DNA of 64,000 nucleotides, taken from contig JALGQZ010000009.1 in NCBI GenBank assembly GCA_023105745.1, forward strand, positions 6,116,937 through 6,180,936, given 5' to 3'. This document shows positions 46,297 through 58,569 of the stretch, in pieces (position 1 is the stretch's first letter; each line of letters begins with the position of its first letter). The notes under the pieces were generated by a model. The model worked only from the letters and a program-made list of their open reading frames with translations. It did no database searches and was not told the DNA's origin. Position numbers and translations under genes: made by a program. Origin of the DNA: Austropuccinia psidii (taxonomy: Eukaryota; Basidiomycota; Pucciniomycetes; Pucciniales; Sphaerophragmiaceae).

Positions 46297-46523
46297 AATT
46301 GGGTTTCTGGATGGCACAACAATACTGTTATTCCAAAGGCCTGGTTTGGATGGGAAGGTTTATTACAATCACAAGAAAAGATATTCATTAAATTTTCAAA
46401 CTGTATGTGATAATTTTAAAAGGATCACAGCCTTACTAAGTGGATGGCCAGGCTCTTGTGCAGACAGTACAATATCTAAGAGGATGGGATTGTATTTGCA
46501 ACCATGCAATTTCTTTAGTCCTG

Positions 46524-46585
46524 GTGAGTTTTTTGCTACATTTCCCTTGTATCAAATGGATGGTGGCTAATATTGTCTCAACAAG
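46524..46585 (+). other. Intron of the Harbinger-2 transposase
   Basis: A 62-nt GTGAGT...CAACAAG interval with a GCTAATAT branch-like stretch. Removing it joins FSPG to QYLLTDSSYPL in frame, whereas both flanking frames are otherwise offset. Confidence 0.7.
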
Positions 46586-47289
46586 GGCAATATCTCCTCA
46601 CCGATTCATCTTACCCTCTCAGCCTCCATTGCCTCCCATGCTACAAGGGGGCGGCTGCTGAATCACATTACAACTCTTTGTTCAATTATTATCTTTCCCA
46701 GTCACAAGTGCGAATTGAACATTGCATAGGAATCCTGAAGGCACACTGGTCATTGCTTCAAAATTTGCGCTTAGCTGGCAATCAAGCTAGTGACATTATC
46801 CACATCAATAAATGGATCTATGTCTGTGCAGTACTGCATCATATCCTTATTGATCATGGTGATCACTGGGAGGGGGGCATGGTGAGGACCAAGGTCTTCA
46901 AATTTTACAAAATGATAACTCATACAATAGGGGTCCCGCTCAAGCTCATTTTCAGCAAGCACAGGAATTCTGTTTGGATCTTAATGGGGTCTTATGAATT
47001 GGTGAAAGGAAACTCAGTGGAATTTCTTTTCATTTGATGACTGAGAATTTACTAGCCTTTTGCATATGAATCAAAATAATGATTAGATTTTTTTCATATT
47101 AATTCCTTACCTGATTAATTATATATTTAAAACAAGAAAAAAATAACTATAGATGTTAAATATGCACATTAGTAGTAAATTTGAAGTCTCCTGAGAAGCC
47201 ATTTGAGAGAAATAAAATTAGCCTAATTTCAACGGTGGTCTTGAATGGTAATAGAAATCAAAAAGAATCATTTGAGTAAACTTGTGGAA

Positions 47290-48365
47290 TTTCAAGGCAC
47301 TGGGAGAAAGCACATTGTTTTTGTATGCATAATATGGAAGAAAAAGATTGAAAAACTAACTGATTTGACATGAAGCAAGTGTTACTTAAAAGATGACAAG
47401 ATTCAAATATGGTTTCATTTTACATTAAGAAATTGGCAATTTAATGAAAGGAAGAATCAAAAATCAATTGATTTCACATTAATAATATTAAGGCAGTGAG
47501 AGAAAAATCATACCAGATATCCAGAAACCCAATATTTTGGGGGGACCCAGCCAGATGTGTGTGTTGCAAGGCACTGAGGGCTAATGCCTTCATCTTTTAT
47601 GCATAATAATGAGTTAAAAACCATACAAGACATTTAAACTCAGTGGCAGACAGAGTATTGCCCCAGAAACCCAATATTTTGGGTGAAATTGCCATTTTGG
47701 GGGGACCCAGCCACATGTGTGTGTTGCAAGGCACTGAGGTCTAATTCATTCATTGTTTATGCATAATAATGAGTGAAAAATCATACAAGACATTTAAACT
47801 CAGTGGCAGAAAGAGTGTTTCCCCAGAAAACCAATATTTTGGGTGAAATTGCCATTTTGGGGGGACCCAGCCACATGTGTGTGTTTTTCTGGGGAAACAC
47901 TCTGCCTTCCACTGAGTTTAAATGTCTTTTATGATTTTTCACTAATTATTATGCATAAAAGATGAAGGCATTAGCCCTCAGTGCCTTGCAACACACACAT
48001 CTGGCTGGGTCCCCCCAAAATGGCAATTTCCCCCAAAATATTGGGTTTCTGGGGAAACACTCTTTCTGCCACTGAGTTTAAATGTCTTGTATGGTTTTTC
48101 ACTCATTATTATGCATAAAAGATGAAGGAAGTAGCCCTCAGTGCCTTGAGACACACACATATGGCTGGGTCCCCCCAAAATGGCAATTTCACCCAAAAGT
48201 GTCCCAGACACCCATTTATTTGCGTGAAGTTGCCTTTTTGTGGGGACCCAACCATATTTGCTTGTTAAACATTGTGTTTCTGGGGTATCACTTTGTTTCC
48301 CACTGAATTTAACTTTCTTGCATGATTTTTCTCTTACTGCCTTGACATTATTAATGTAAAATCAA
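47290..48365. repeat. Foldback array of about 160-bp units
   Basis: Units containing CCAGAAACCCAATATTTTGGG, GGGGGGACCCAGCCACATGTG and TATGCATAATAATGAG run forward at 47521, 47663 and 47823. The same unit then runs in reverse from about 47887 and 48047, with a degenerate one near 48277. The outer arms also pair (47470-47511 with 48322-48363). It would fold into a hairpin of about 450 bp per arm. No coding sequence is present. It lies between the two convergent Harbinger-2 genes. Confidence 0.85.
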
Positions 48366-48370
48366 ATAAT

Positions 48371-48865
48371 TCATGATTATTTCTCTCATCAAATGACCAG
48401 TTCTTCACTCAGTTTACAATTGATTCAATTAATTATTGCTTATTTCTTCTTTTCTTCAATTCCAAACTTAAATCAAAATAGCCCAAAATTTCAAAGCGCA
48501 AAAACATTTGCATTCACTTCGCTTGGTCTTTTTTTTTCCTTCATTCAGACATCAAATTTCAAACTCACAAAACATTATGTATTTCCTTATGAACTGACTC
48601 ACGTTAGATCCTTTGAAAATTTCAAAAGTTAAGTCAATATCATACGCATTTCTTTTACTTGTAAAAACAATGAAAATATATCTTATATTGAATTGTTGCC
48701 ATTTTTACAACTAATTTAGCCCAATTGTCTTGATATAAATGAGCTATATGAGACTAATTAGAAAAATCCCATTCTTAATCTGAAGTTTAAAAACATTTCC
48801 ATTAATTTTTTGTATTTCTATTCCACAATGATTTTTGAATAATTACTTACATATCCAATAATTAG
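48371..48865. other. AT-rich spacer, no gene seen
   Basis: Sequence between the foldback array and the Harbinger-2 partner gene. It holds short T-rich and A-rich runs but no frame or repeat that I can support. Confidence 0.4.
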
Positions 48866-50502
48866 CTACAACTGCTTAAGAAGCTCGGTGATCTCCTCAC
48901 TTGTCTTCCCAGATAGCAGTAGCTCTTTGGCCATTGCCAATTTTGTCTCCATCAATGATGTCTCACAATTCATTTGCTCTCTCTTCAAATCAAATTGGTG
49001 TTCCATGTGTTCCTTTTCTAATTCATAATTGCAATCACTTTCATTCTTTTTGTGCTCTTTTTCTTTGGTATCCAATTTGAATTTCCTGTCCATTCTTTCC
49101 TTTTTGAGCTGATAATTGCAATCATTTTTTTCTTTCATAATGAAATTCTCATTGGACCACTTTTTTGCTTGCAAATCAACAAAATCCTTCAATAAGCATA
49201 CACACATGTCTTCATTTTCCTGGTCTTCTTGTTCATGTATTTTCTTGAGATTCCCCATGGCCCCTTGGGTCATTGATGCCCTTTTAGATGCAGCCCAATT
49301 GCCCTTGGGCCCCTTATTAACAGTTATTTGATCATTCGACTCAGTATCCTTTCTTTTTTTTGTTCTGTTGAGGTGCCAATGGAGTTGTTCATAGGCTGAT
49401 ATTCCCAACTCACCATCACTAAATGCCTTCAAATCAGAACCTTCCTCACAAGCACTTCCTATGTTGATTGGATCTTGACTAGTTGTGTTCAATTCATTCA
49501 GTGCCATCACATTTGGTTTTGATATATTCGCTCATAACATGGGCACATTGTCTCTAACTTCTGCTGGATTGTCATGCCCATTTCTTCTTCACTGAGCCCT
49601 GCTCCAGTATTTGCTGCCCACATGCAAGTAGCCAAATTTTTTTTTTTGTAATTTCTAAACTGCTGCTCACAATGTCTCCCTGTTAATGCCAAGCCCAAAT
49701 TCAGGGAGCTGAGATGTTCAGCAAAAAGCTCATATGCCGCTTTTCTTGTCATCAAGCACTCCCCAACATTGGTTTTTGTTGTTTTGCCAAATAAACGGTT
49801 GTAGTTGTCCTCATTCTCTAAGTAATCACATACATTATCGTAATCCTTGATTGTGAAGTTTGGGTTGCTATCTCTTTTTTTTGGTACTGACAATTTATTG
49901 CATTGCTTATTACTATTAGTCACACTCTGAACTGGTGATTCCAATTGGGATATAACCCCACTTCCCTCAGTAGTTTCCCAGCTTATGCCACTAGCAGACC
50001 TTGAAGGAGTCAAGTGTAGACGCTCAACTGACTGAGTGAGGCCCATCGCTTGATTACCACCCCTCCTGCAATGATAATTTTCAGCTCCTTGCAATATTGC
50101 ACTGATAAATGCAGGACTCCGATTTTCATGAAGGTTTGTGTGGTGGCTGGAAACAATTTGAGATTGTCCACACCAATTCGTGAGGATAACTGGTGACAGA
50201 TGGGTATTTGGACATGCCAGCTGTACCCCAGCATCTACATTTGGATATTGATTGGAATTTTCTGGAGATCTCAGGTCTTGTCTTCTATATTGATGATTGG
50301 TATGATGGAGATGGTGGATTGCTTCTTCACCCAAGAATGAGCCATTTGGACCACATTCAACGCTGAATGGGCCTTGGGCAAAACCTTGTGACAGCTGATG
50401 GCGGACTTCTGGATGTGAGGGTTTGAAAGAAGGTGATTTATTCTGGCTATTACCATTATACATGCACATGCCAGACAATATATCAGAATTAATTGGGTTC
50501 AT
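48866..50502 (-). pseudogene. Harbinger-2 partner gene (Myb/SANT-like ORF2), frameshifted
   Basis: Two minus-strand frames abut: 50502-49507 (331 codons) and 49510-48866 (214 codons). A one- or two-base shift at about 49508 would join QNQ to VMALNELN, giving a protein of about 540 residues. The first frame has a low-complexity N-terminus, then a predicted DNA-binding region resembling trihelix/Myb-like domains of fungal transposon partners: NFTIKDYDNVCDYLENEDNYNRLFG, LTGRHCEQQFRNYKK, then ATCMWAANTGAGLSEEE. The second frame ends in a long coiled coil (QLKKERMDRKFKLD ... LEKEHMEHQFDLK) with LAMAKELLLSGKTSEEI. Convergence with the transposase at 44362-47037 supports the partner role. The family D element begins 116 bp upstream. 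Confidence 0.7.
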
Positions 50503-50617
50503 GTATAACTAAATATGAATTATTGAAATCAGCAGCTGAATCAGGAGAACATGAAGAACAAATGTTCAGCTAGCAAGCTCACCAGTGGGCAACCTTGCAA
50601 AGTCTGTTAATGATACT

Positions 50618-52619
50618 TGTGGTGGAGTAGTGTTGTGGGATTGGATAAGGCAGTTCTTGAGGGGGAAATCACAGGTAAACAGTTTTGAATTGCTGAAATA
50701 ATCCTGTAACCAAGGGTGCTAATGGTGTTTTAGCTGCCCCTCTGAATATACTAAACAATCTCCCTACAGAGCTCACAAATCAATATTTAAGATTGTGGCT
50801 TTACAACTAGAGAAGACTTTTTAGCAGTCTCTATCAGACCTATTCAATAACCAGATAAGTAACTTATATGTTAAAACAGTATAAAATATAATTTTCAAAT
50901 AATAATATAAGATATTTTTAAGGGTAAGACCTTAATAGTATAAGAGGTTAGCTTAATATAATAGTAATAATATATATTTTAAGGGGTAAGTTCAATTTGA
51001 CTTTATATATGTTATAATACTTAATGGTTTGAGAGGGTAATTGTTAATATAATATAATAATAAGACCTTTAATAACTTATTGGTGAGATATTGTTCAATA
51101 TAAAGAGGATGTTTGTTAATTATATAAAAGATATAATATAATATAAGGGTAGGTTTATATATATATATGATATATAGCTGTAAGGTTGGTTTTTTTTAAT
51201 ATGAAGATATAATAAGACTATTTTTTCTTTATAATGTAAAGGTTATGGGGATAAGCTCAATATTATGAGTATTATTGATGGTATTATAATTCTAAGACTA
51301 ATAATTTAAACATAGGGTGGATTAATAATATTAAGTAGACCTTCTCTTAACTACTAATAATTAGAAATCACTATGAATTAATCTTATAAGTCTATAATAC
51401 TTTAATAAAATAACTAAATTTTCCTAGTAGTAAGGTATGGATGAATTATTCTCCTTCTTGGTATATAATTCCCATTTAAATAATAATACTAGATTGACCT
51501 ACTAGTAAGGGATGAATAGTTATTCTCCTTCTTTGTATATAACTAATTGGATTCATGGGGAAAAGAGGAAAAAAAATGCAGTAGAAAGGACCTTTATTTC
51601 TATTCTTTGGGCTCTCCATAGAGGCACTCAAAAACAAGGGACTTAGAATTTTTCACTTCTTTTGGCTGGGATAATTTCTTTATAGTGGTGAGATATCATT
51701 TGTTTGGTTTTTTTTGCACCAATTTATGTATGATTATATAATCTGAGATGTTTTTGCTGGTGAGGAATTTTGAGATGGTGTCATTTGATCAAGATATTTC
51801 ACCATATGCTTGGTATATTGCACCATTTCTGAAGCTTTATTCATATTTTAATCAAACTTTAATATTATTATGCACAGCCTTGAGGGTATTTAGCTGGTGA
51901 GTAATTTTGAGATGGTGTCATTTATTCCAGTTATTGCACCATTTGTTTGGTTTGTTGCACATTTTTTTTGGTAGTATTAGATGAGTTTGTACAGTTATTG
52001 CACCATAGGTCTGTGCATTGTTTGAACTGTAGGTGGAGAATGCTGTGTATTGTGGGGATTCTATTTGTCCTGTATGAGTTTCTTCTTTTCTTTATCTAAC
52101 TTAATTCTGCTTTTAATTTATATTTGCTGGCTTATCGGGTGGCTGTGCTTGTGTTTCCACAGATATGCTGTGTAATTTAAGGTTTTTGATGGATTTTCCT
52201 TGCATAAATTGATTGCTTTCTCTTTCTTTCTGTCTTGTGACTGTTGATTAATACAGTTTTAATTTATTCCTTATTGAACTGTCCTCAGTTTAATAACTGC
52301 ATTGCTGAGTAATCCAATGGTTGAGCAGAGCTTAGGTAACTTGAGTGTTACACTACCCCTTTTCACTTGTAACTTTAACATTCTTGCCAGTTTGTCTTTT
52401 TCTTTTCCTTATTTTATTGTTATTCTTGTAACCAAATGGTCCATTCTTTCAGGATTTGATTATGGGATTATACATTTTGATGAATTTAAATCCATTTTAT
52501 TGCTGAATTCCTCTATTATAGTTGATTAATTATTGATTTTTCTTTGTTATTTCTTTAATTTATAGCCTTATAAATGAAATTTCACTTGAAACTGGGCCAT
52601 TAAGGTATGGAATACCACA
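50618..52619 (-). repeat. 3' LTR of element D
   Basis: It is 2002 bp. Read on the minus strand it starts TGTGGTATTCCATACC and ends with AAAAC...CCACA at 50618. The last 15-20 bases differ between the two copies, but the D-like solo LTR at 19357-21099 and the primer site position support TGTGG...CCACA as the true ends. The interior contains two GCTGGTGAG(G/T)AATTTTGAGATGGTGTC phrases on the plus strand (51757, 51893). Confidence 0.85.
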
Positions 52620-52636
52620 TCCCCCTCTCCATTTAA
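52620..52636 (-). other. Polypurine tract of element D
   Basis: Plus-strand TCCCCCTCTCCATTTAA is, on the element strand, TTAAATGGAGAGGGGGA directly before the LTR start. Two further copies of the same tract lie farther inside (53032-53049 and 53344-53366). Confidence 0.8.
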
Positions 52637-54348
52637 TGCTGTCCCCAGCATTCCAGTTTCAAGAGGAATATTCTGGGTTCATCCATCAAAACTTCATTTA
52701 TTTAAATATCTATTCTAATAACTTCACTTGATACTTTCTGTTTGTAACTCTTTATATTCATTTTGAATCTCCATGGTTTCTTCTTTTGTATTGTATTCTT
52801 CTTTTTCTTGTCTTTATTTTGAAGTATGACTATTTTGAGAATTCCAATATTGATATATTTGATTTTGATTTACTGGTTAATTTTAATATTTTATTTTATT
52901 TATTTATTTATTTGTTAAAGAGGATTTTGATAAGAAGAGAAAATTATTTTGTTTTGTTTTTCTGATTGGGTTGTTCCTTCTTCTTGTTTTTTTTTTTTTT
53001 TTTTTGAAATTAACCTTAAATGGTGGGGCCATCCCCTCTCCATTTAATAATTGTACCATCATATCTACTTTATATAATAATTAAAATAAATATAATTTTA
53101 TATCAATATATGATATGGTTTTTTTTTTTGTATTATAATTTATTAAAGAAATAATAATATAATAATAGTAAAATAATAATAAATAATGATGATGATAATA
53201 TAAGTAAATAATAAAAGCTAATAATAAAATTGATATCAAGTCATATAGATGATAAAAAATAATAATAAGGTATATTATGTAATTATATTAATTATTATTA
53301 ATGGTGGGTTGCCTTTTATATGGTTATTGTCATTGCTGATTGACACCCCCCCTCTCCATTTAATGATTGTAACCTATTTTTAATTTATTTATTCTATTTG
53401 TATCTTTATAATAATAAATTGAAGCTAATATAAATAATACCAATAACTTTAAACTAATTTAAATAATAATTATAAGTTTAATTTGGTTTAAATAATAAGA
53501 ATATATTTAATTTACTATAAATAATGATAATAAATTTTAATATAATATAAATGATAATAATAAATCTAATATAATATAAATAATGATAATATTTTTTTTT
53601 ATATTTATATTTATTTTATTTTTTATTTTTTTTATTTATTTATTTTTTTTTTTAATAATAAATTTAATTCAATATAAATGATAATAATAGATTTTAATTT
53701 AATATAAATGATAATAATATGTTTAATATAATTTAAATAATAATAATATGTTTAATTTAATTTAAATAATAAAATTTTTTTTTAATTTAATTTAAATAAT
53801 AATATATTTTTTTTTTTAATGACTGGGTGTGGATACTCCAAAATTAGATAGCTGTACTTGTTTTCTCCACTTGCCGCGGTTTTCTTTCTTTCCTCTAATC
53901 TTTATTTTATTATTATTATTTTTTTTATATCTTATATTTATTTATGCTTATGTATTTTTTTTCTAATTATATTTCATGTTTGATTTATTTCCACTAGACT
54001 TCCATCCTAGCTCTACGCCTCTCCCTTTTGTTTGTCTTTGTATCTTTTGACTAAATTCCCTTTGACACCACCCTTTTTTTTTTGACATAGTTGGCATTTT
54101 GACCATTTACGTTGGGCGTTGATCAGAGCACAATGAGTCAATCTTATCTTTCGTTTTATTTAATTTCTTTTCGCTACTACTTCTTTGTTTGCACTGATTT
54201 CTTACTCTTTGTTTTCTCTTCTTGTTGTTTATTTGTAGATTATCACGCCAATCTTATCTTAAATGTTACTTCCCAAAGAACCAATTAAACTGCACGGTTG
54301 CAGCAGCCTGTCTCCAAATTCAATAGATAGGGAGGGAACGAAACGGTT
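52637..54348. other. Element D 3' interior, AT-rich, no gene
   Basis: Long runs of ATAATAATAAT and TTTTTTATTTATTT, with repeated AATATAAATGATAATAAT phrases at 53400-53810. The two extra polypurine-like tracts lie here. From about 54240 CpG begins to appear and leads into the plus-strand ORF. Confidence 0.5.
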
Positions 54349-54839
54349 ATGTCTTTCTTCGCCTTGTCAATTTATCTCGATTCAAACGGTCACAAGATTA
54401 TAGCAATCCTTCATAATGGATATTGCTATACCATCCGTTGCATAAGCAATACCAATTCAAACGCCGACGCACCTAATATTTCCCCACCGACTTCCGTTAC
54501 TGCGTTTTCTGGCTCCGCACTTGCTTGGCCTCAATCAAATAACCCTTTACCGACGACCAATGGCCATCACTCTCCTCCTGCCTTAACTGGAGGCATTGCT
54601 ATTTCTGCCAATAATCCCGCCCCCGATAACATATCCATTTCCGCCACAACCAACTCCAATCCCTCCTCTGAGTTACAACAACTATTCGAGGTTTTCAATC
54701 GTTTATTCCGCCATTATTGCAGGGATTTCTATGATTGCGTTCAGAACCACCCCGATAATGCGGGCGATTACAGGTCTCTATCTGGTCTTTGAGCCTCCTT
54801 ACAAGCGTTAGTAGAAGTGTTAAATGAATTGGCGGAGTA
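54349..54839 (+). pseudogene. CpG-rich ORF, probably a captured host gene fragment
   Basis: 148 codons run from ATG 54349 to a TGA at 54790. Fifteen further codons then continue in frame (ASLQALVEVLNELAE) to a TAA at 54837, so it looks like one protein with one added stop. The N-terminal part is hydrophobic (MSFFALSIYLDSNG), the middle is Ser/Thr/Pro/Asn-rich, and the C-terminal part is helical (SSELQQLFEVFNRLFRHYCRD). I recognise no family. Base use differs sharply from everything around it, with many CpG dinucleotides and C-rich codons. It lies antisense inside element D where pol would be expected. It could be a transduced exon or an antisense ORF native to the family. Confidence 0.5.
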
Positions 54840-57225
54840 AGTTTTATCCATTTGTTTATTATATCACACTTTTTTTTTATTTTTTTTATATTGTGGGATT
54901 CGCTATTCCCATTAGCACCTTTGACGACAAAGATGATGATGAGGCAGAAAAAAAAAAAAATATAACAATAAATCGAAGAAGGAAAAAAAAAGGGGAAAGA
55001 AAAAAACTAAATAGATAAAATAAAAAACAACAAAAAACAAAAACCAAGAAAGAACGCGAATCATGAAAAATATAGCCCAATCATCGAGATATTATAAATC
55101 TACTTGCAACGTCTGTGTGCGGCATACAATTAAAAAGTTGTAATGGAATAAAAATAAACTTTTGAAGCATATTCCTTTTAGTTTATTTTATTTTTTATCT
55201 TATTTTTTCTTTTCTTTTTTTTTTTTTATGTAATTATATCAAAAGCAATTAATAAAAAAAGGATTGAAGATTTAAAGGAATCAACGAAATATGAGAAATA
55301 AGTGGGCCTGTTATATATATTTTCTTTATAGAGCTGCAGAGAGAGGATTGCAATTCCACTCCATTTAAATATATGAAGATTAGAATATTTGAAATCATGG
55401 CTCTTAACCGATGAATAGGTTTTGAGCCATCAAGGTAAATATTTATAATATTAAGTATTTTGCAGCGTAAAAATAAGCTCAATAATTACTAAAAAATTTT
55501 AACTTAAACTTCTCCTTTTACTATATTTGAAGTTAAAGTTAAGATTAAGTCTTTAATCACTTGAGTATAATCTATTTTAATTGAGTTTTGTTTTTAGTCA
55601 AGTTAATTAAGAATTAATTTAATAAAATAATATGAGATTAAATTAATTAATTTTTATTTTTTTTAAATTAAATTAAAGTTATTATTATTTAAATTTTAGT
55701 TTTTGTTTTTAGTTGAGTGAAGTTAATAATTAATTTAACCAAATAATATGGGATTAAATTAATTAAATTTTTGTGTTGAAATTAAAATTGAAGTTTAATG
55801 TAATCATGTAAAATAAATCACTATAAGATTGATTTATTTTATGTATTATTATTATTATTTTAATTAAATTTAGATTGGGGTTAAGATTTAATTTGACCAA
55901 ACAATATAAAATCAAATTAATTAAGATTTTTTTTTTTTTTGAAATTAAAATTAATGTTTTATTTTAATTTTTTTTTTTTTTAGTTGTGTGGAGTTGAGGA
56001 TTAATTTGACCAAATAATTTAAGATTTAAATTAATTAAGATTTATTTATATATATAAGTTGTTTTTAGAAATTGCAGTTGAGGTTTAATTTAATCTTGAA
56101 AATCAATCAATATAAGGTTGATTTATTCTATGCCATTGATCTTTTATGCCCTAAATTCCAAAAGTAATTAAAGAGCTGATAAGATATATCTTTTGAGTTT
56201 TGCATAGCCTCCAATATATGAAAAATCTGATGGCTAATCTGTGGGTGGAAGAAATTTGCTCCATATTCAATATAAAAGGAGGTGTTTTTCTCCCTTATCC
56301 CCAGAAAAAAATAATAATAATAATAATAATCTTTGTGTCTTTTATAATGAGATATTTTGAATATTCAAAGTAAATTTCTAAAGAAGAAAATTTATAAAGA
56401 AATATTTTCATTTGGGTTTAACCTGGCCAGTTGTACCCGTGATTATATATTCTTTATTTCTTTATTATTTTGATATAATTATTATTTAAAGAAATTAAAA
56501 CTAATAAGATTTCTGGAGATATCTTATTGATTTTTCTGGTTGCCTTTGATCTTCTGAACGCTTGTTTTTTATGAACTGTTATTGTTGTTGATATTTAATC
56601 TTGCTTTATTATCTTGATTATTTTAAAAACTGTTCTTTCAAGCAAGGGGGTGACTAGTAATTTGTAAAAAAATGAACCAATAATAAAAAAATATAATTTG
56701 AATAAAAAATAACCATAAACAAAACTGGTCACCCCTCTTGCTATGTGTATTGTGAGGCTGTGTGTTTTGTTTGGCCATATTTGTATATTCCTTCAATTTT
56801 GTATTTCATTATTTGACTTCTTTGAATCTTGCAGTGAAACATTCTTGAATTGCCTCTTTGATTCTTGAATGGGTTGATATTGAATATTGATGAAGATAAA
56901 TTTATAGAATAAAATGGAAATTCCCCAGAATTTCATCCCAAAAACTTAAATCATAAAGGATGGATTTAAGAAATAGACACCCACCCTAATTTTTTAATTA
57001 AGTTATTTTTTTTTATATACTAATACATGAGATAACATGGAATAATGATACTGATACACTTGACACTTCTCTTTTTTTTATATATATTTTGATATTTGAT
57101 ATTTTTTATATTTTTTATGCATTATTATTATTTTTTTTTATATTTTTTATATAGATATTTGAGCCTAGATTAAGACTAAAATTCATGAAATAATAAAGGA
57201 AATGTTTGTAATATAATAAGAAAAA
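54840..57225. other. Element D interior, AT-rich, no gene
   Basis: Apart from a 100-bp hairpin (56642-56741) and an (AAT)n run at about 56308-56333, this holds long A/T stretches. They include recurring TTGAGTTAAG...TTAATTTAACCAAATAATATGGGATTAAATTAATTAA phrases around 55560-56110. I see nothing coding. Confidence 0.5.
56642..56741. repeat. 100-bp hairpin, MITE-like
   Basis: GCAAGGGGGTGACTAGT at the left pairs with ACTGGTCACCCCTCTTGC at the right with few mismatches. The loop is about 65 nt of A/T-rich sequence. No clear target duplication is visible. Confidence 0.55.
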
Positions 57226-58569
57226 TCATTGATAATGTGAAGATTTGTTGTCAAGCCTATTCTTGAATTTGGCCTTCTTAGCTGTCAGCTCATTTATTCT
57301 TTCTTCATTGAGATATTGATCTTGAAAATCTTCATTCCCATCAAAGTAATCCTGGATAATATTATCATTTCTATCATTATTTTCTGTCCAATCCTCTTTT
57401 TGTGTTGAGGTCTTATATTGTCTTGCCAAATGGGCTTGCAAACTTGGACATATCTTTTTATTATGAGTAATCCAAAAATATTCCTTTTCTTCCTTAGTCT
57501 TCTTCTTCTTTTGGCTAATTTTATCTTTGATTTTATTTGATTCATTCTTCTTTGGTGTACTAATATCTTCCAACCACTTGACATGTTGGTTTGAAACTTC
57601 ACAGTTGTTCCTAGGATTATCATTATTTTGTTCAACAAGGTTGGCATTTCTAAGAGGTTTCCAATTTGTATAACCTTCCCAAGGGAATTCTTCTTCAGTA
57701 AGTATAAATTTCTGTTCATCTTCAGCTTCTTCTTGTATTTCCATTTGACAGAATAATCCTGCTTCATTCTCATATTCTGATTCAGAAAGATGTTTTTCTA
57801 AGATAATTGGTGAGTGTATCTTATTTTTTATCTATTCATTTGTGGCATTGTTCCTGGAGGATTTAAGTTTCTTGAATCTTGAATTAATTTTCTTTTCAAT
57901 ATTAAAGTTATTATAAGCTTCCCCAGAACATTTGTCTTCAGGGGGTAAGGCTTTTTGTTGATTTAATTCCTGTTTTATGTCAATTTGTGACAGTGAATTA
58001 ATTGGATTTTCATATCTTGACTAATCAATCTTAGCTTCATTTATATTCTGAACTGTACTGAAACTGCATTCCATATCTTTTCTTGTTGATTTAAAACAAG
58101 GGAATTACATTTTTAAAGGTTCTTCTTCTATACAAAAAGGTATATCTTTCACTTGATTTTGTTTATTTCCCCTTATAGGGCTTTCAATTATTCTTGTTAA
58201 GTCTAATTGTTCTTTGACAAGTCTTGGATCAATATTTTCCATATTAGATAATGATTTATTTTCTCCACTAATTCCTTCCATCAAAATTCTAGGATCAATA
58301 TTTTCAAATTTTGAGGAAAAAAAGATTTGTGAATTCTTAAAATTATTAAATTTATTTTTGTGGGTTGCTCCTGTCATAGGTACTTGATTGAATCTGAGTG
58401 GTGGGTCAATTAACTCTTGTGGAAGAACTGATTCACTTTGATGAAAATTATGTTTATTAATTGTCTTACTTCCTCCTTGATTAGATGTTAAACTTTCTTG
58501 AGGATGAGTATTTTTATTGTAGTGTGAGTCTCTCATAGTATCTTTCAAAATTTCATTTACACTTTCAGA
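57226..58569 (-). pseudogene. C-terminal extension of the element D gag-protease, stop-interrupted
   Basis: This continues the gag-protease frame past the stop at 58570 for a further 448 codons. Only three internal stops occur (58105, 58021, 57832) before TGA at 57226. Open pieces are 58548-58105 and 57744-57226. The product is polar and charged (EEAEDEQKFILTEEEFPWEGY, SQKKKKTKEEKEYFWITHN), with two short DPR repeats (NIDPRILMEGISGEN and NIDPRLVKEQ). No RT, RNase H or integrase motif is found. The low stop density in such AT-rich DNA suggests it was translated until recently. Function unknown. Confidence 0.6.

Larger units (their letters stand above)
44362..47037 (+). pseudogene. Harbinger-2 transposase, split by a solo LTR
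   Basis: From ATG 44362 the reading is MALVIEWLFGDEF, a candidate 51-nt intron (44439-44489), then TGRQVYSSREEYNFATFLGI, then ALTLEWLGCNGNGAS-type and ISQGAVFSSSWRVIEVTFALG phrases. TGA codons interrupt near 44864 and within GFPG(stop)IG. A solo family-A LTR (44909-46296) splits the gene just before FLDGTT, the first catalytic Asp motif. After it come RPGLDGKVYYNHKKRYS and LSGWPGSCADSTI (second-D region). A 62-nt GTGAGT...CAAG intron (46524-46585) restores FSPGQYLLTDSSYPLS, and the acidic motif RIEHCIGILKAHW holds the final Glu. It ends at TGA 47035. The DDE layout marks a PIF/Harbinger nuclease. Confidence 0.8.

Noticed and set aside
54824..55018. Lysine-rich 64-codon plus-strand ORF
   Set aside because: It is low-complexity A-run coding downstream of the CpG-rich ORF, in a different frame and without motifs.
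57294..57773. Second minus-strand frame over the tail of element D
   Set aside because: It overlaps the frame that continues from gag-protease with few stops. Its lysine/isoleucine-rich product is typical of off-frame AT-rich sequence.
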